DNA of 64,000 bases. Source: Prunella strophiata. Taxonomy: Eukaryota > Chordata > Aves > Passeriformes > Prunellidae. Positions 43,604-55,572 of this stretch are shown here, piece by piece (positions within the stretch are counted from its first letter, which is position 1; every line of letters begins with the position of its first letter). Position numbers and translations under genes: made by a program. Where the stretch lies: assembly GCA_036583965.1 (NCBI GenBank), contig JAZBQD010000015.1:71340330-71404329 (forward strand), given 5' to 3'. Below the pieces are notes generated by a model. The model did not search any database. It was given only the letters and a program-made list of their open reading frames with translations, and had not been told where the DNA came from.

Positions 43604-45038
43604 AAATCTGGCATAAATTACTATACCTAATCAGTGTTTTAAACTCCAAAATTTCAAACAGAGTGCCAGGAAAAAATTTTTTACCCAAGTTTGCTCTTTA
43701 AAAACATGAATTTAAAAGTCCTGTTTTGCAAATATGTTTCTGCATTAGTAATCTTGGAATGCATCCAGACTGCTTTGGACTCTATCCCACAAAGTAATAC
43801 AGACGCCCAAGTGCAACATCAAAGCAACAAGTTTAAGGAAAGTATATTTAAGAGCTTCTAATTATATAACAAGATAATTACCATACATAATTCAGAGCAA
43901 TCAAGGGGCTTTATTAAATATGTTTGCAGAGAGCACCTGTCTCACCCTTTTTCTAAAATGAGATAATGAACTTTGCCCTAGCAGAAAAAAAAATACATTT
44001 TGATGTAACACTGCAAATACTTGAGACTGTGCTGGAACTATTCTAAGTCTGTGCCAGTTGAACAAAATGAGTTTCTAAGACTCTCTGAGCTGCTGTAAAC
44101 ATGTAATGGGGCATCTCAGAAGACAAAAGGGGTCCAGGCAGGAAGGGGACCAGCCCCCTGTGTGAATGCTGACCTGCACGGCCCCTGCAGGTACAGGAAG
44201 GCACACAGGCAATGTGCATCTCACGTGGAAGGGAGCACTTGGGCCAGGTAGGGCAACCAGACTGCAGTCACTGCCCACCCTACCTGGTTCAGATACTTGT
44301 GGCATCAAACATCATGGTGTGGAGGAGGTTCTCTTCCCCTGCTCACCCAGAGAGCTCAAATGTTTGCTAGTGCTGGGTGTGCCAAAGCATGTGTGCCAAG
44401 AGTGGACTCCCAGGCTGGCTCTTCCACAGCTTGGTTGTGAGCTAGCAAGTTTCAAACTGGATGCTACAGCAAGGAGAAAACATGAGCTTAAGCAGGAAAT
44501 TCAAGGCCTGATCAGATTTGCTCTAAAGGGCTGATATTAGCACTTCCAGACTTCACCATTTCCAGCATGCTGCTTCCTTCTGGTCTGAAATTGAATCTCA
44601 GTTTCCTGAGAAACCCACAACAAGATCACAGATAGCTGAGGTGTTATAGGCCATGAGACAAAAAGTTTAGGCCCACCTTATTCAACCCTTTACAAGGTTC
44701 AACTCTGAGGTGCTTTGATTTTCCCTTTGTTCCCTGGAAGCTGCAGAGATGATAGCCTGTCTTTACTTGACACAGCAGGTACCATAAGGCAAATTCCTTC
44801 CAAAGGCCTGCCTTGAGCTGCAGCTTAGACCTCAGGACAAGCTCAGGTGTTCATTACAGCCTGTTCTCCTGGTTCAGGGGGAATAACCAATCCAAACCCT
44901 AAGCCTCAAGCTGAAATCAAATCAGTCACCTGCCTCTTCAAAGGGAAATTAGTCATCTTCTCTGCAGAAGGAATTCATAGTGTGTCTCTACCATCACATA
45001 CTCTTTCTCATGAGTGATAGATTGACATTCATGGGAAC

Positions 45039-45070
45039 CATTTGTCTGAATGTCCACACAAAATATAAAA
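45039..45070. repeat. 32-bp dispersed direct repeat, copy 1
   Basis: A 32-base word starting CATTTGTCTGAATGTCC recurs without mismatch at 45552-45583, 513 bases downstream. Flanks of the two copies differ. Confidence 0.9.
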
Positions 45071-45551
45071 CTCAGATATAAAGCAGGTGAGAGTAATGTT
45101 GTGAGAGGAAGTCTTGGACAGGCTGGTTCTGAAAGAAGGACCCAGGACTTTCTACGTAAGACATGCCCTCAGTGTAGACCTGAAGATTTAACATAAATAT
45201 GCTGTGTCAGAGATCTGTGCTCAAGCTACTGCTCCACCATGCTCATTTGTGCAGAAACTGCCATTGCCACATGGCAGTTTCTTTGCTTCTGTCTTCTCTG
45301 GAAGACTCTGTCTTGGTACAGCCACTTCTGTTTTTATGTGAGCCAGAACCAGAAACCTGATTGCTCTCATTCCAGTCAGATACCAGTACTATCAGCTATT
45401 CTAACATTCCTTTCTGGTTTTAAGCAGAAATTTCTGCCTGCTGAAGATCTCTTCTCCAGAAATTTGTTCAAAGGTGTCACCAAAACTGAATTTTTGACTA
45501 CTGTGGATTTTTCTGATAATACATATTCATCCTAAATAATCACATCTAGGT

Positions 45552-45583
45552 CATTTGTCTGAATGTCCACACAAAATATAAAA
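45552..45583. repeat. 32-bp dispersed direct repeat, copy 2
   Basis: Identical to 45039-45070. The pair brackets about 480 bases with no recognisable coding content. Confidence 0.9.
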
Positions 45584-48339
45584 TTCCTCAAGAGTTAAAC
45601 CCCATGATTTAACTGAGCACAACCATTGCTGTATGTTATTCAACAATCGTGAAAACTTCTTTCCTGTGAGAAAAGACATAAATGCCAGTGTTTTCAAACT
45701 TAAACCTCTGAGAGCTAAATTAATTTCCAAGGACAATTACATATGTGAATTGAGAGCAAACAGTAAGCATGGCCTGACTCAGAAGAACAGCAGTGAAACT
45801 ACACACTCCTCAATGAACTTGTAAATTATTTCTGTAAACAGAAAATCAAAATTAAACGGCTCCTTCTCGGCGTGGTAATTAAAGCTCTTGGTTACCATGC
45901 AAGATGCTGTCATAATAAAGGTTTGTTAAGAGGCCTATTTTTGTTTCCTGCTTTGATGGGATAAAAGATTTTGTAAAATTTGGGAAACAACTGGCTTTCC
46001 TAAATGCAATCTAGATCTTGCATGTTTCACCTGAGTATACTTCAAAGTAATTTTTGCTGTGTTTATGTTCATCTTTCAGGCAGCTGAGCTACTGGCAGTT
46101 GTGTTGATTACTCCTGGAAACCTCCCAGAGAATCAGCGAACTTCTTTAAAAGGTTATTAGGAATTCTTCATGTTCTTTAGGTATGGTATCTTTTCAAGGA
46201 ATTCTTCTTTCAATGCTCTCCCAACAACAGCTGAAAATCAACACCTATAACCTCCTAATCACACTTGTAACTTTCTTCACTCTTGTACTAAATGACTCTC
46301 TGTTTGTCTTAAATGCTAATTTTACAAAGAAGAAAATACTTTTTTCTGATTTTTTATTATGAAAGCAAAAAAAATATGGGGTTTTCCAGTTTGTTATCTC
46401 CAGATTAAAAAAAAAAAAAAACCCACAAATATGACTGGGATGCTGAAGAAGAAACCATGTTCAAGTCAAGCTCAAAAGAGCCAAGTCAGCACAGGTCCCA
46501 GTCCTACAACACACAGCACTTGCCCTAGGTCCCAGTGATTTTATTCCCAGGGCTCCAGAGGGAGCTTTGATTTGTTCATGAGCACAGCACTAAATATATG
46601 TGGCAAATTTCTAAGTGCAATGGATCTAAGTGAGTGAGAACTTATAACTTTCAGCTTTCAACTTTCCTTAAAATATGGTCATATTAAATAACTGAAAATG
46701 AGTAGGCAAAGAATCTTATTAAATACCTGTGATTATATATGATACTAAAGCATAGGACATTGTTGCTTTGCATGTTATAAATATGGGTTTTCAAAAAAAA
46801 AAAAAAAAGAGATCTTTAAAGTCTTCCTTCTCATGTGTCTTCAAGAGGCAATTTAAATTCACACCTTTTCTTGGTTGTGATAGCTGCCCTGGAATTGATT
46901 CCATATTCAAAACCTACAAGCCAATTTGAAGCATGCTGCAGATCTAAGAATATTTCAGATATAGTCATTAAAGATGTGTGAACATAGCTAAATGAGAGTA
47001 TTTAACATAAGTACACACTTTCAACCCCAAGTTTTGGACTGCAGTGAGAAAATCTGTAGTAGAAAATCAAGCAGAAGCACTTCCTGATGTACAGATTTCC
47101 AACTCACCTACATTCACAGATCCTTGTTGCTCAGATGAATTGGAGAGCTCTGGGTCACCTCTCTTGGCCTCTGGGACTTTCTCCTGTTTTTGCAAGGTGC
47201 AGGCTGCTGGTGAGAGCACACCAATTCACACAGGCACACTGCCCCACAGGGCTGGGCTGACGTGCTGCTGGACTCGCTCCCATCCTTTCTGTCCAGGCTC
47301 ACACAGCAGGCTCCTTGCATGAGACCATTTGGTGCCAGTGCTGAAGCACTCCCATACCCCTTCCTGCCTCCTGTCCTTCCTGGTGGAGAGCTAAAGCATA
47401 TCTCTTTCCTCTTGGATTCAGACTGCATGATTACTGTGGACAGGACATTTCAGCAGTTAGCATTTTGCATAGAATTTCCTATATTTAAATCCAAAATTCA
47501 CTGAATGTCATTGGAGTGACAGTTGCCCCTACCTGGGTCCTCATCAATAAGGCCAGCTTAGAAATTTCTGACCTGTTCTTCCCCACATCCCCCTGAACAG
47601 AGGGTTAAGGGCCAGTCCTTGGTATAGGAGCTGGGGCTGGTCACCTCTGGGGCTCAAGGAGTGCAGCACTTTCTGCAGCTGAGTGGAGGCAGAGATCATC
47701 AGCCACTGTCACATCACCCCTGGGCTCCCAGGGAAAACCCTCAAGTCTTTTCTGAAACCACTCCAGCCCCAGCTGAGCACAGGCAGCGACTGACCTGGCT
47801 CAAGGGACTCTGGCAGTCATGGGATGTGATCTGGGGACTATTCAGTGATGATAAAGGAAGATATGGCAGCCTGAGACAAGACAGCAGATTGGCAGCCCCT
47901 GGTGACTCTGTCATTCAGCTGCCACCAGTGCTAGTAGCAAGGTGCAGGGCAGCTGTGCAGGATGCTGCTGCAAATGTTGAAAGCTTTAGACACCTGGAAA
48001 TGCCCTGGAGCCCCTCAAGTAAAAATCTTCCTTAATCAGGTGGCAGCATTCAAGGCAATAAATTTCCCAAAATCAGCAGCTGCTTGTTTGATGGCCCAAC
48101 AAATTGGTAGGTGTCCCCAGCTTGGGTGCCAAGCCACCATGGTCCCTGCCTGACTGGCCACTGCAGGCCCCAGAGGTGCTCCATCTCTTCTGCTAACCTT
48201 CTTCTCAGAGTCCCCAAACTCCTCCTGGGCCTGCCCTCTGGTGGCACCCTTGGAGCTCTGTCACCTCTCTGGATCAGTCCGTGCTCCTGCTCCTCGTGTC
48301 CAGGTCCTGTTGCCATGAGATTCTTTCAATGCACATTGC

Positions 48340-48475
48340 ATAATCTTGCTGTAGGTTGAGATGAGGCTGACTGACCTGTAGTTCCCTGAATTCTTTTGTT
48401 TTGCCTTGAAAATTGTTGTGACACTTCCCTTTTCCCTGTTTCCAGGGATCTCTCCCTATTACCATTTCTTACTTC
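48340..48475 (-). mobile_element. CR1 LINE internal fragment, minus sense
   Basis: The plus strand carries 'gatgaggctgactgacctgt', 'agttccctga' and 'ccttgaaaattgttgtgaca', which match the reverse complement of a CR1 ORF2 segment. It may extend leftwards to about 48150 in diverged form. Confidence 0.6.
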
Positions 48476-48920
48476 ATAGAATCATGGAATGGTCTGGGTT
48501 GGAAGGAACTTTAAAGATCATCTAGTTCCAATCTCCCCACCATGGGCAGGGACACCTTTCACTAGACCAGGTTGCTCCATCCAGCCTGGCCTTGAACAAC
48601 ACTGTCACAGAAAGAGTGATAAAGTTCTGGAATGGTCTGCCCAGGGAGTGGTGGAGTCACCATCCCTGGATGTGTTTAATAAAAGACTGGATGTGGCACC
48701 CTGTGCCATGGTCTAGTTGAGGTGTCAGGGCATGGGTTGGACTCAATGATCTTGAAGATCTCTTCCAACCTAGTGATTCTGTGAATTCTGTGAACACTTC
48801 CAGGGATGGAGCATCCACAACTCCTCTGGGCAAATTCTTCTAGTCTTTCTCTTAGCCCCACTCGCACTTCTCCCATCTTGTCCTGCTCATCTTGGCCATG
48901 CTATTCACCATGATCCTTTC
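48476..48920 (-). mobile_element. CR1 LINE 3' end, minus sense, interrupted by a second CR1
   Basis: The left part (48476-48597) runs from TAGAATCATGGAATGG through 'gggttggaaggaactttaaa' to 'cagcctggccttgaaca'. The consensus continues at 48796 with 'cacttccagggatggagcat' and 'ccacaactcctctgggcaaa'. The interruption is the plus-sense CR1 described separately. A 5-base GAACA is found at both junctions. Confidence 0.8.
48598..48793 (+). mobile_element. CR1 LINE 3' end, plus sense, nested in another CR1
   Basis: It runs from a 5'-truncated start through 'ggaatggtctgcccaggga', 'gtggagtcaccatccctgga' and 'gggttggactcaatgatctt' to the CR1 tail, ending in repeats of the ATTCTGTG type. It is inserted in a CR1 of opposite sense and flanked by GAACA, a likely target-site duplication. 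Confidence 0.85.
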
Positions 48921-50813
48921 CACCATGCATCTGTAGCTTCTGGCTGTTCTTCCTGCACTCTTGCATGGTAACATCCCTGTCCACAGAAGAAATTGTATTT
49001 TCCCAGCTTCGGTTTACCCTCATTGGGAGTGAGTTTGAGGGAGAAAAAGAGTTGTCCATGAGCCTTTGAAGCTACTGTGAGGTTGGGGCCTCCCAAAGAA
49101 CTCCCTGCCCTTTACTGTATAAAATTCTCCCCTGCCTTTCCATAGAACCAGGATGAAGAACTTGGCTCAACATGACCAGGAGTGTAAGGAAAGCAGAGAT
49201 AAATCAATCCCCTCAGTAATCCATAAATAATTTTAAGACTCCCTGATTTCCTTCCTGTAGAAGATCAGTAAAAGAAGAGGTAAAAGGAGTAGAACAAAGC
49301 TTGGGAGATCTGGAGAAAAATGAAAGGAGGAGAACCCAATTTGTCACCCTGAATATGTAAGACCTCACTGGAAATTTTGGTACAAATTTTTGACAGCAGT
49401 TGCTGCTCTCAGGGCTCATGTGATAATGAATCAGAAAAGACAGGCTCTCAGAAGACTTTTCAATCTTAAATGGTGATAAACTCAATACTGACTTTTAAAG
49501 TAGGAATTTTCCCAGATGTTCCCAATTGAAAAGTGCATATTCCAGACAAGGCTGTTCTCAGAAGCTGTATGGCAATACAGAATGCAGCTGCTTAAATAGT
49601 CTTCAGACCCTCAGAGGACCAGGCCATCAGAATGAAATATCATGCACTGCCATTTCTCTGTGTGTTGTCATCTTTGTGAGATTACTCTTTCTTTAGCACC
49701 TCTAACCAGGCTGAGGCCCTGGCAGAGGCCCATGTTACATGACTACGCTAAAAAATTAGTCTAAAAAAAGGTACAATTGATACACAAAGAAGAGTGAAGA
49801 GAATGTACCTTTTGAGTAGTAAGCATGTTTGACATTCTGTGTCAGTCTCCCAACTGAAAATCTACTTCACTTAGCCAAGCATTTTTCTTAGACAGCAAAA
49901 ACATTGAGTGGTGTTTTCACTGTGTTCTTTGACCCTGCACTGAAGGCAGCACACACAGCAAATACATTCTTGCCATGGGGAAATGAGCAAAAGCTGGGGG
50001 TTATGCCCCATGATGCACATTCTCAGTGTGCAAGCTACTGTGAAGTGAAAGTTACCACAGAAATCAGACAACCTCACAAAACAGAGGTCATTGACTCTGA
50101 TCAGCCTATAATAACTCTGACCTTTAGACCAAACCTCACTTTCCCTTGGACACTCTTTCCTGTTGCTGCAAACATTTGAGAAAAAGTAATGACAAAGTTA
50201 TTACAAATCTAAGCCCTTCTGTACTTCTTTCCTATCAGTGCTGCAGAAGCAGCAGTAACACAGGTGTTGTTACAGAACGTGTAACTATAGTGACTACGTG
50301 GATCATTCTCCCTAGCAGATACATTTTCTTTTTGGCAACACTCATGGTTTTAAATGAAGTAGAACTGAACCTTGCCCTGAGGAATTAAATTTAATTTGGT
50401 TGGCAGTCATAATGTTTAATAATGCCTGGAAGGTCAAGATAAAGGTTTTTGGCAAAATAAGATTATTTCTTCTAAATACTGAGGATAATCCCCAACTGCT
50501 GTCATCTGCAGGGATATTTTCACAGAATTTTAAAGCCATGAGAACCAACATGTCCTCAAAAGCACTTACATGCAGTCACTTGACGATGGTAATGTTTCAC
50601 ACCACACCCTCTGTTACCAAGGAGATCAAAGTTCTAGAAGCAGGACAAAAAAATCTTTCTAATCTAATGACACAAATATCTAACTATCTAAAAGGTTCAC
50701 TTGGACATGATGAAAGTGTTTTAGGTAAAGGACTGTATACATCAAATGATATGACAGTTATTAGGAATGGAATATTCTGAAAGACCAGTACAGCCTTTTT
50801 TTTTTTCTTCTTT

Positions 50814-50852
<39 letters not shown>

Positions 50853-53800
50853 TTATTTTTTTCTGAATGCAGGAGGCTTCCACCAAGTAACCACAGCCAC
50901 AGAGCTCTAACAAGTAGATTAATAACAGCCATTGGCTCCATTCTCCCATTCTCAGCATGATGGCAGCATCCCAACCAAGCTGATAGGGCCTTTGTTTTAT
51001 ATAGAAAATCCACTGCCACACGTGTGAAAAGATCCCTGCTGTGCTCAAGAAAAATAATTTGGTGAAGCACAATCTGCATATCTTGAAAAGAGCCATCAAG
51101 TTCTGCAAATACTTCCTTACTCCATGGAAATGGTTTAAGTTAATTATCCAAGTATTACCTAGGTTCTTAAAATCTAGACATATAAACAGCCTTGTTTGTC
51201 TTTTCAGTCAGACTCATTAAACAGTAGCATCATTTACACTGGATTTATTTACCTCATCTCTCACTTAAAATGCTAGTGGAAATAGGTTTTTTCCTTGGCT
51301 GAAGTGTTAATAATCCATAGAACAAACCCCAGTGCATAGCCAAGCATGTCCTCAGAAACAGTTTCTGAAATAAACAGGTCTGGAGCCTATGTCATGGCTG
51401 TGTCTGATGATGCTCAGCCATTATGCCCATCCTTTAATTTATGTTTGGTGCAGTACTGCTACACATTTCATAGCACAAAACATGAACCACAAGTCACATA
51501 TTCATTCAGGAAGTTCGACTTCTCCATTAGCTACTAATCATAGCCCAGGTTTAGTTAATAAGCAAGCACCAGCTGAAGGGAAACACATTGTTCAGTATTT
51601 CAAATACTGAGGTGTCAGAGTCAGTATTTAGCACTGGTGCAGCAGCATGGGCCAATCTCCTGGTGCAGCAGCAAGTGCCATTGCATTCACAGTACATCTG
51701 AGAGTACTTCTCCTCTCCATCTTCCTTCCAGGATCCCATGGCCACAGCAGCTACCTGCTGTTTTGGGATGGTTCAGGAGATGTCACGGCACAGCAGCCAC
51801 TGCCCAGGAAGCACATGCTCTAAAGCCCCTGCAGTGCACAGGGAAGATCCAGGCTGGCAGTGTTTTTCACCATGAGTTTTTGTAGTCCACAGACCTCTGT
51901 GCTTTCTGATTGTGTCAGGCCAATTTTCTGTGGGCCATACTTTGTGCTATGCACCAAAGAGCCTGTTCTGATATTTTTTTCTCCTGCCCTGGAAGCTCTG
52001 AGCCTCCCTAGTTATGGTGCATCATTTAGGAACCAGATACATGTTCACTCCAAATTCTGCTTGGTTTGTCAAGATAAGGTGACATCCACTTCATTTTACT
52101 TAAGATAATCCACTATGTTTTCCACATTTCTGCAACTTTCTGTTCATAACTAACTGAACCAATTTTGCAGTGAGAGTCAGGTGAGCAGCTGAGGGAAAAA
52201 AAACTAGGATGGCACTGAAAAAAAAAAAACCCAAAACAACTGGCTAAGAAAATAAATGCATTTTAAAGTATTTATCTACAGAAAAAAAACTGAAAGGCAG
52301 TAGCTTTTTCTGTTTGGTTTTTTCAAGTCTCTGAACTTTCAAAATAACTAAAAGTGTAAGAGAATCATTTTTATGAAGCCATTTAAAAATTACAGGGAAG
52401 ATGGAAATGTCACAGTACAAATGCTGGATAGTTTTCATTTTGCAATTATTACTTTGTATTCTCTTAATAGAAGTCTTGAATAAAAATGCATTATCTAAGC
52501 ATTTAAGTCATGTAAAATGAAAACAAGACCATGTTGAAAAGAACCTTGTCTTTTTTCCTACTCTTTCTATCCACATTTATAAATATGTCTTTCCTTTTGC
52601 CATAACCTTCTGTCATTTGGGGTTATATCCATTACTGTCTTCAGTTTACACCTGCAATTACCATTTTTCCTCCATTATCTAGATAATAACTTATATGGAT
52701 CAGAGACTTTGTTTTTTCAGCATATTTGTTCAGGGCCTGTTGGCAGTAATTCTTGACTTTGTTGAGAGTCAAAAGCTAACAATAACCTTCTAATGTCCTT
52801 CTTTACCAAAAATTAAAAGCTATATAAGCCATGGGTATTTCTTAGGTAAAAAAACACCTAACATATTACTAAATAGACAGGAGTTAATAACATGTTCACC
52901 AAAAACACCAAGAAGGCTGAGAGATGCTTAATTTAATTTAACCTACAATAACATACTATAGGTTTTGGGTTTTTTTTTTTACTGTTTAAATTATAATGGT
53001 CTGCCTCCAACTTACATTTACTGGTAAACTATTGTATAGCCTATCCTGAAACACTAGGTATGAACAAAATTTTGGGATAAATTCTCTCTAAAGGCTGAGA
53101 AGATGGTACACATGTAATGTTTATTAGGTAATTTAAATGGCAGAACAGACAAATATAGACAGGAATGAAATTATTCACTGGCAACATACAGTGACTCCTT
53201 TCAAAAGCTTTAATTGAATTTAAAGAAGCCTACCATGAGAGACTGAAATTGAAGAATTATATACATTAATCTTGCCATGGTCTTTGACTGCAAATTATAA
53301 TTTAGAGACTTTTATTGACATTTAATTTACTTTTATCACAGCAGAGTAACAATGTTGTTACAAATAACAGTTATATGTTTGGGAAATAAAGAGTGGGAAT
53401 CAGGAATATACTTGGAAATTGAAATTCTTGGCTTTTTCTCCTGTTTTTTTCCATTGATTTTTCCTTGCTCTGACAAAATTAGTATTACAGCATTTCTCAC
53501 ATCCTCAGTACTATGCTGGCAGATTTTTAATAAGCCAAGATAATTTGCTGACACTGAGCAAAGCGAAGCTCAAAAATTAGCTTATTTTTAAAATAAACAG
53601 ATTTTTTGGTTTTTTTGGTTTGTTTTTTTTTAAGTAATAAGTGGGAATTTTTCCACCTTTCCTTTCAGAGAGGAGGGACATAGAAGAGCTGAGTATGGTA
53701 GTCTAGCTCAAGTGTATTTATTGCAGGACTTTACTATACTTATTCAGCTATTGGAAAGCCATATAAAGCCTTCACTTTTTCCTTAAAATTTTTGTTAAAT

Positions 53801-54549
53801 TACACAGGCCTGTATCATGCACTCCACCAGCTTGAAAAATGTAATTTTGAAGGAACCAACATGGTTACAGTTTAGGAAAACAGAGTTATAAAATTACAAA
53901 TTGGGCACGTGCCTCCTCTGCACTCTGTTTGGACTTGAACTATGAACCACTCTGCTGCTGACACGAGGCCCAAAGGGTGAATGAGAAGGATTTAATGACT
54001 GGCTGGACACAAAGGCTCCTACGGGAAAGAGAGCTGAGGGTTGCTACGACTCATTGATCAGCTACAGGGGTTGAAACAGCTGCCACAATGGAACACTAAA
54101 ACAATGCACGCATACATTTCATCAGGCTGGAATTCCTCTCTACCCGGAATGAAATTAAATTGTTTTCTTCCTTAACAATATTCCTGCCAACTCAGCAGAG
54201 CCCGAGCGACAGCTCAGCGCACGTGGCAGAGTACAAAGTTTTAATGCGTGCTGCCCCGGCTATGTAGGGCAGCAAGACATGGAAACATAAATGATTAAGC
54301 TAAGAGAGAATTTTGTGCTTTGCTAAGCTGTTTATTAGCTCTCTTGGAAGGCCCCAGCTCTGGAAGGCATGGTGAGATTTGAGGAACAGCACAGCTAACT
54401 GCTTGACACTGAGGAAGAGGACGGCTCTTTCCAGGGCTTACACATCCCTCATCCCTGGAACACTGACCCTCTCAAAATCTGGCTGACTTCACCTAGGGAT
54501 GCAGACTTTCTCTCCAGTTTGGAGTAGAACTTAGAACCGGTTTTGGCTA
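48921..54549. other. Intergenic, left of MARCHF6, no gene recognised
   Basis: AT-rich with no recognisable exons. A long poly-T tract lies at 50795-50849, and shorter A or T runs near 52.2, 53.0 and 53.6 kb. Translated open frames have no features I can assign. Confidence 0.55.
50795..50849. repeat. Poly-T tract
   Basis: About 55 bases of T with three C interruptions, followed by TTTTTATTTTTTT text. On the minus strand it gives a meaningless poly-Lys frame. Confidence 0.95.
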
Positions 54550-54559
54550 CATTTTGTCC

Positions 54560-55340
54560 GACTCCCGTGCTCTTCCCCGCCCGCCTGCTGCCCTTGCTAC
54601 GGGCCCTGGGGCAAGTGCCGGGTCCTGAGCTTGGGTCACAACAACCCCAGGCAGCGCTGCAGGCTGTGGGAAGAGTGTCTGGAAAGCTGCCCCTTGGAAC
54701 AGGACCTGGGGGTGTTGGTCAACAGCTGGCTGAACATGGGCCAGCATGTGTCCAGGTGGCCAGTGGCATCCTGGCTTGGATCAGGGACAGTGTGGCTAGC
54801 AGGAGCAGGGCAGTGATTGCCCCCTGTACTCGGCATTGATGGGGCCACTAGTTGGGTGCTGTGTCCAGCTCTGGGCCCCTCAATTCAGGACACTGAGGCG
54901 CTGGAAAGTGTCCAGAGAAAAACAGCAAAGCCGGTGACTGGTCTGGAGCACCAGTCCCCTGAGGAATGGCCGAGGCAGCCGGGGTTGTTTAGCCGGGAGA
55001 AAAGGAGGCTCAGGGGAGAACATTTATCACTCTGTGCAACCACATGTAGCCAGGTCTGGGTCTGCATCTTCTTCCCAGACAGCTAGTGATAGGAGAGAGG
55101 ACATAGTTGTAAGATGCAGCAGGGAAGGTTCAGATTGGACATTATGAGGAATTGGATTGGGCATTGGAATGGGCTGCCCAAGGAGTTGATGAAGTCACCG
55201 TTCCTGAAGGTGTTTAAGTAAAAGCTGTATGTGGCACTTAGTGCCACGGCCTAGTTGACACGGAAGGTGTTCGTTCACAGGCTGGTCCCGATGATCTCGG
55301 AGGTTCCAGCCCAGCCGATCCGGTGTTTCTGCGGATGGGA
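54560..55340 (+). mobile_element. CR1 LINE fragment, plus sense, abutting the MARCHF6 CpG island
   Basis: Translations in broken frames recall the C-terminal part of CR1 ORF2: GHNNPRQRCRLWEECLES with DLGVLVNSWLNMGQH, then IRDSVASRSRAVI, then a REKRRLRGEHL-type segment. The DNA continues with 'ggaatgggctgcccaaggag' and a terminal 'tggtcccgatgatctcggag', and decayed tail repeats to about 55340. Several frameshifts and stops show that it is dead. It is the longest CR1 copy here and ends about 210 bases upstream of the MARCHF6 start codon. Confidence 0.85.
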
Positions 55341-55553
55341 GCGGGCCATTCCCGCACCAGGGCCCGCCCGGGGCCTCCGTGCCCGTGCTGCCGGCAGGGG
55401 GCGCTCGCGCGGGCGGGCGCCGCTCCGTCCCCGCGCTGCGCCTGCGCTCTGTGCCCGCGGGCTCGGCGCGCGCCCGCTCCGCCGGCTCTGCGCGCGGCCC
55501 CGCCCCCCGCGGTCACGCCACCCGCGCGGCCGGCGCTGCGTCAGCCCGGCAAG

Positions 55554-55572
55554 ATGGAGACGGCGGAGGAAG
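55554..55572 (+). CDS. MARCHF6: MARCHF6 coding exon 1
   Basis: ATG at 55554 with a purine at -3 (AAGATGG context). The exon codes only METAEE plus one base, ending at donor G|GTACGG. It lies inside the CpG island. Confidence 0.93.

Larger units (their letters stand above)
34963..48049. other. Intergenic between CMBL copy C and MARCHF6 (left part), no gene recognised
   Basis: No exon with recognisable similarity on either strand. Several 100-180-residue open frames (for example near 36.0-36.6, 44.2-44.5 and 47.7-48.0 kb) have unremarkable composition, no splice-consistent neighbours and no family I recognise. The noncoding first exon of CMBL copy C should lie in this interval; one candidate donor is at 38454. 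Confidence 0.55.

Noticed and set aside
50761..51108. Minus-strand frame with a long poly-Lys stretch
   Set aside because: The Lys run is the complement of a poly-T tract, and the rest has no recognisable similarity.
54543..55086. Several medium-length frames upstream of MARCHF6
   Set aside because: They are broken frames of a CR1 ORF2 C-terminal region, not a host gene.
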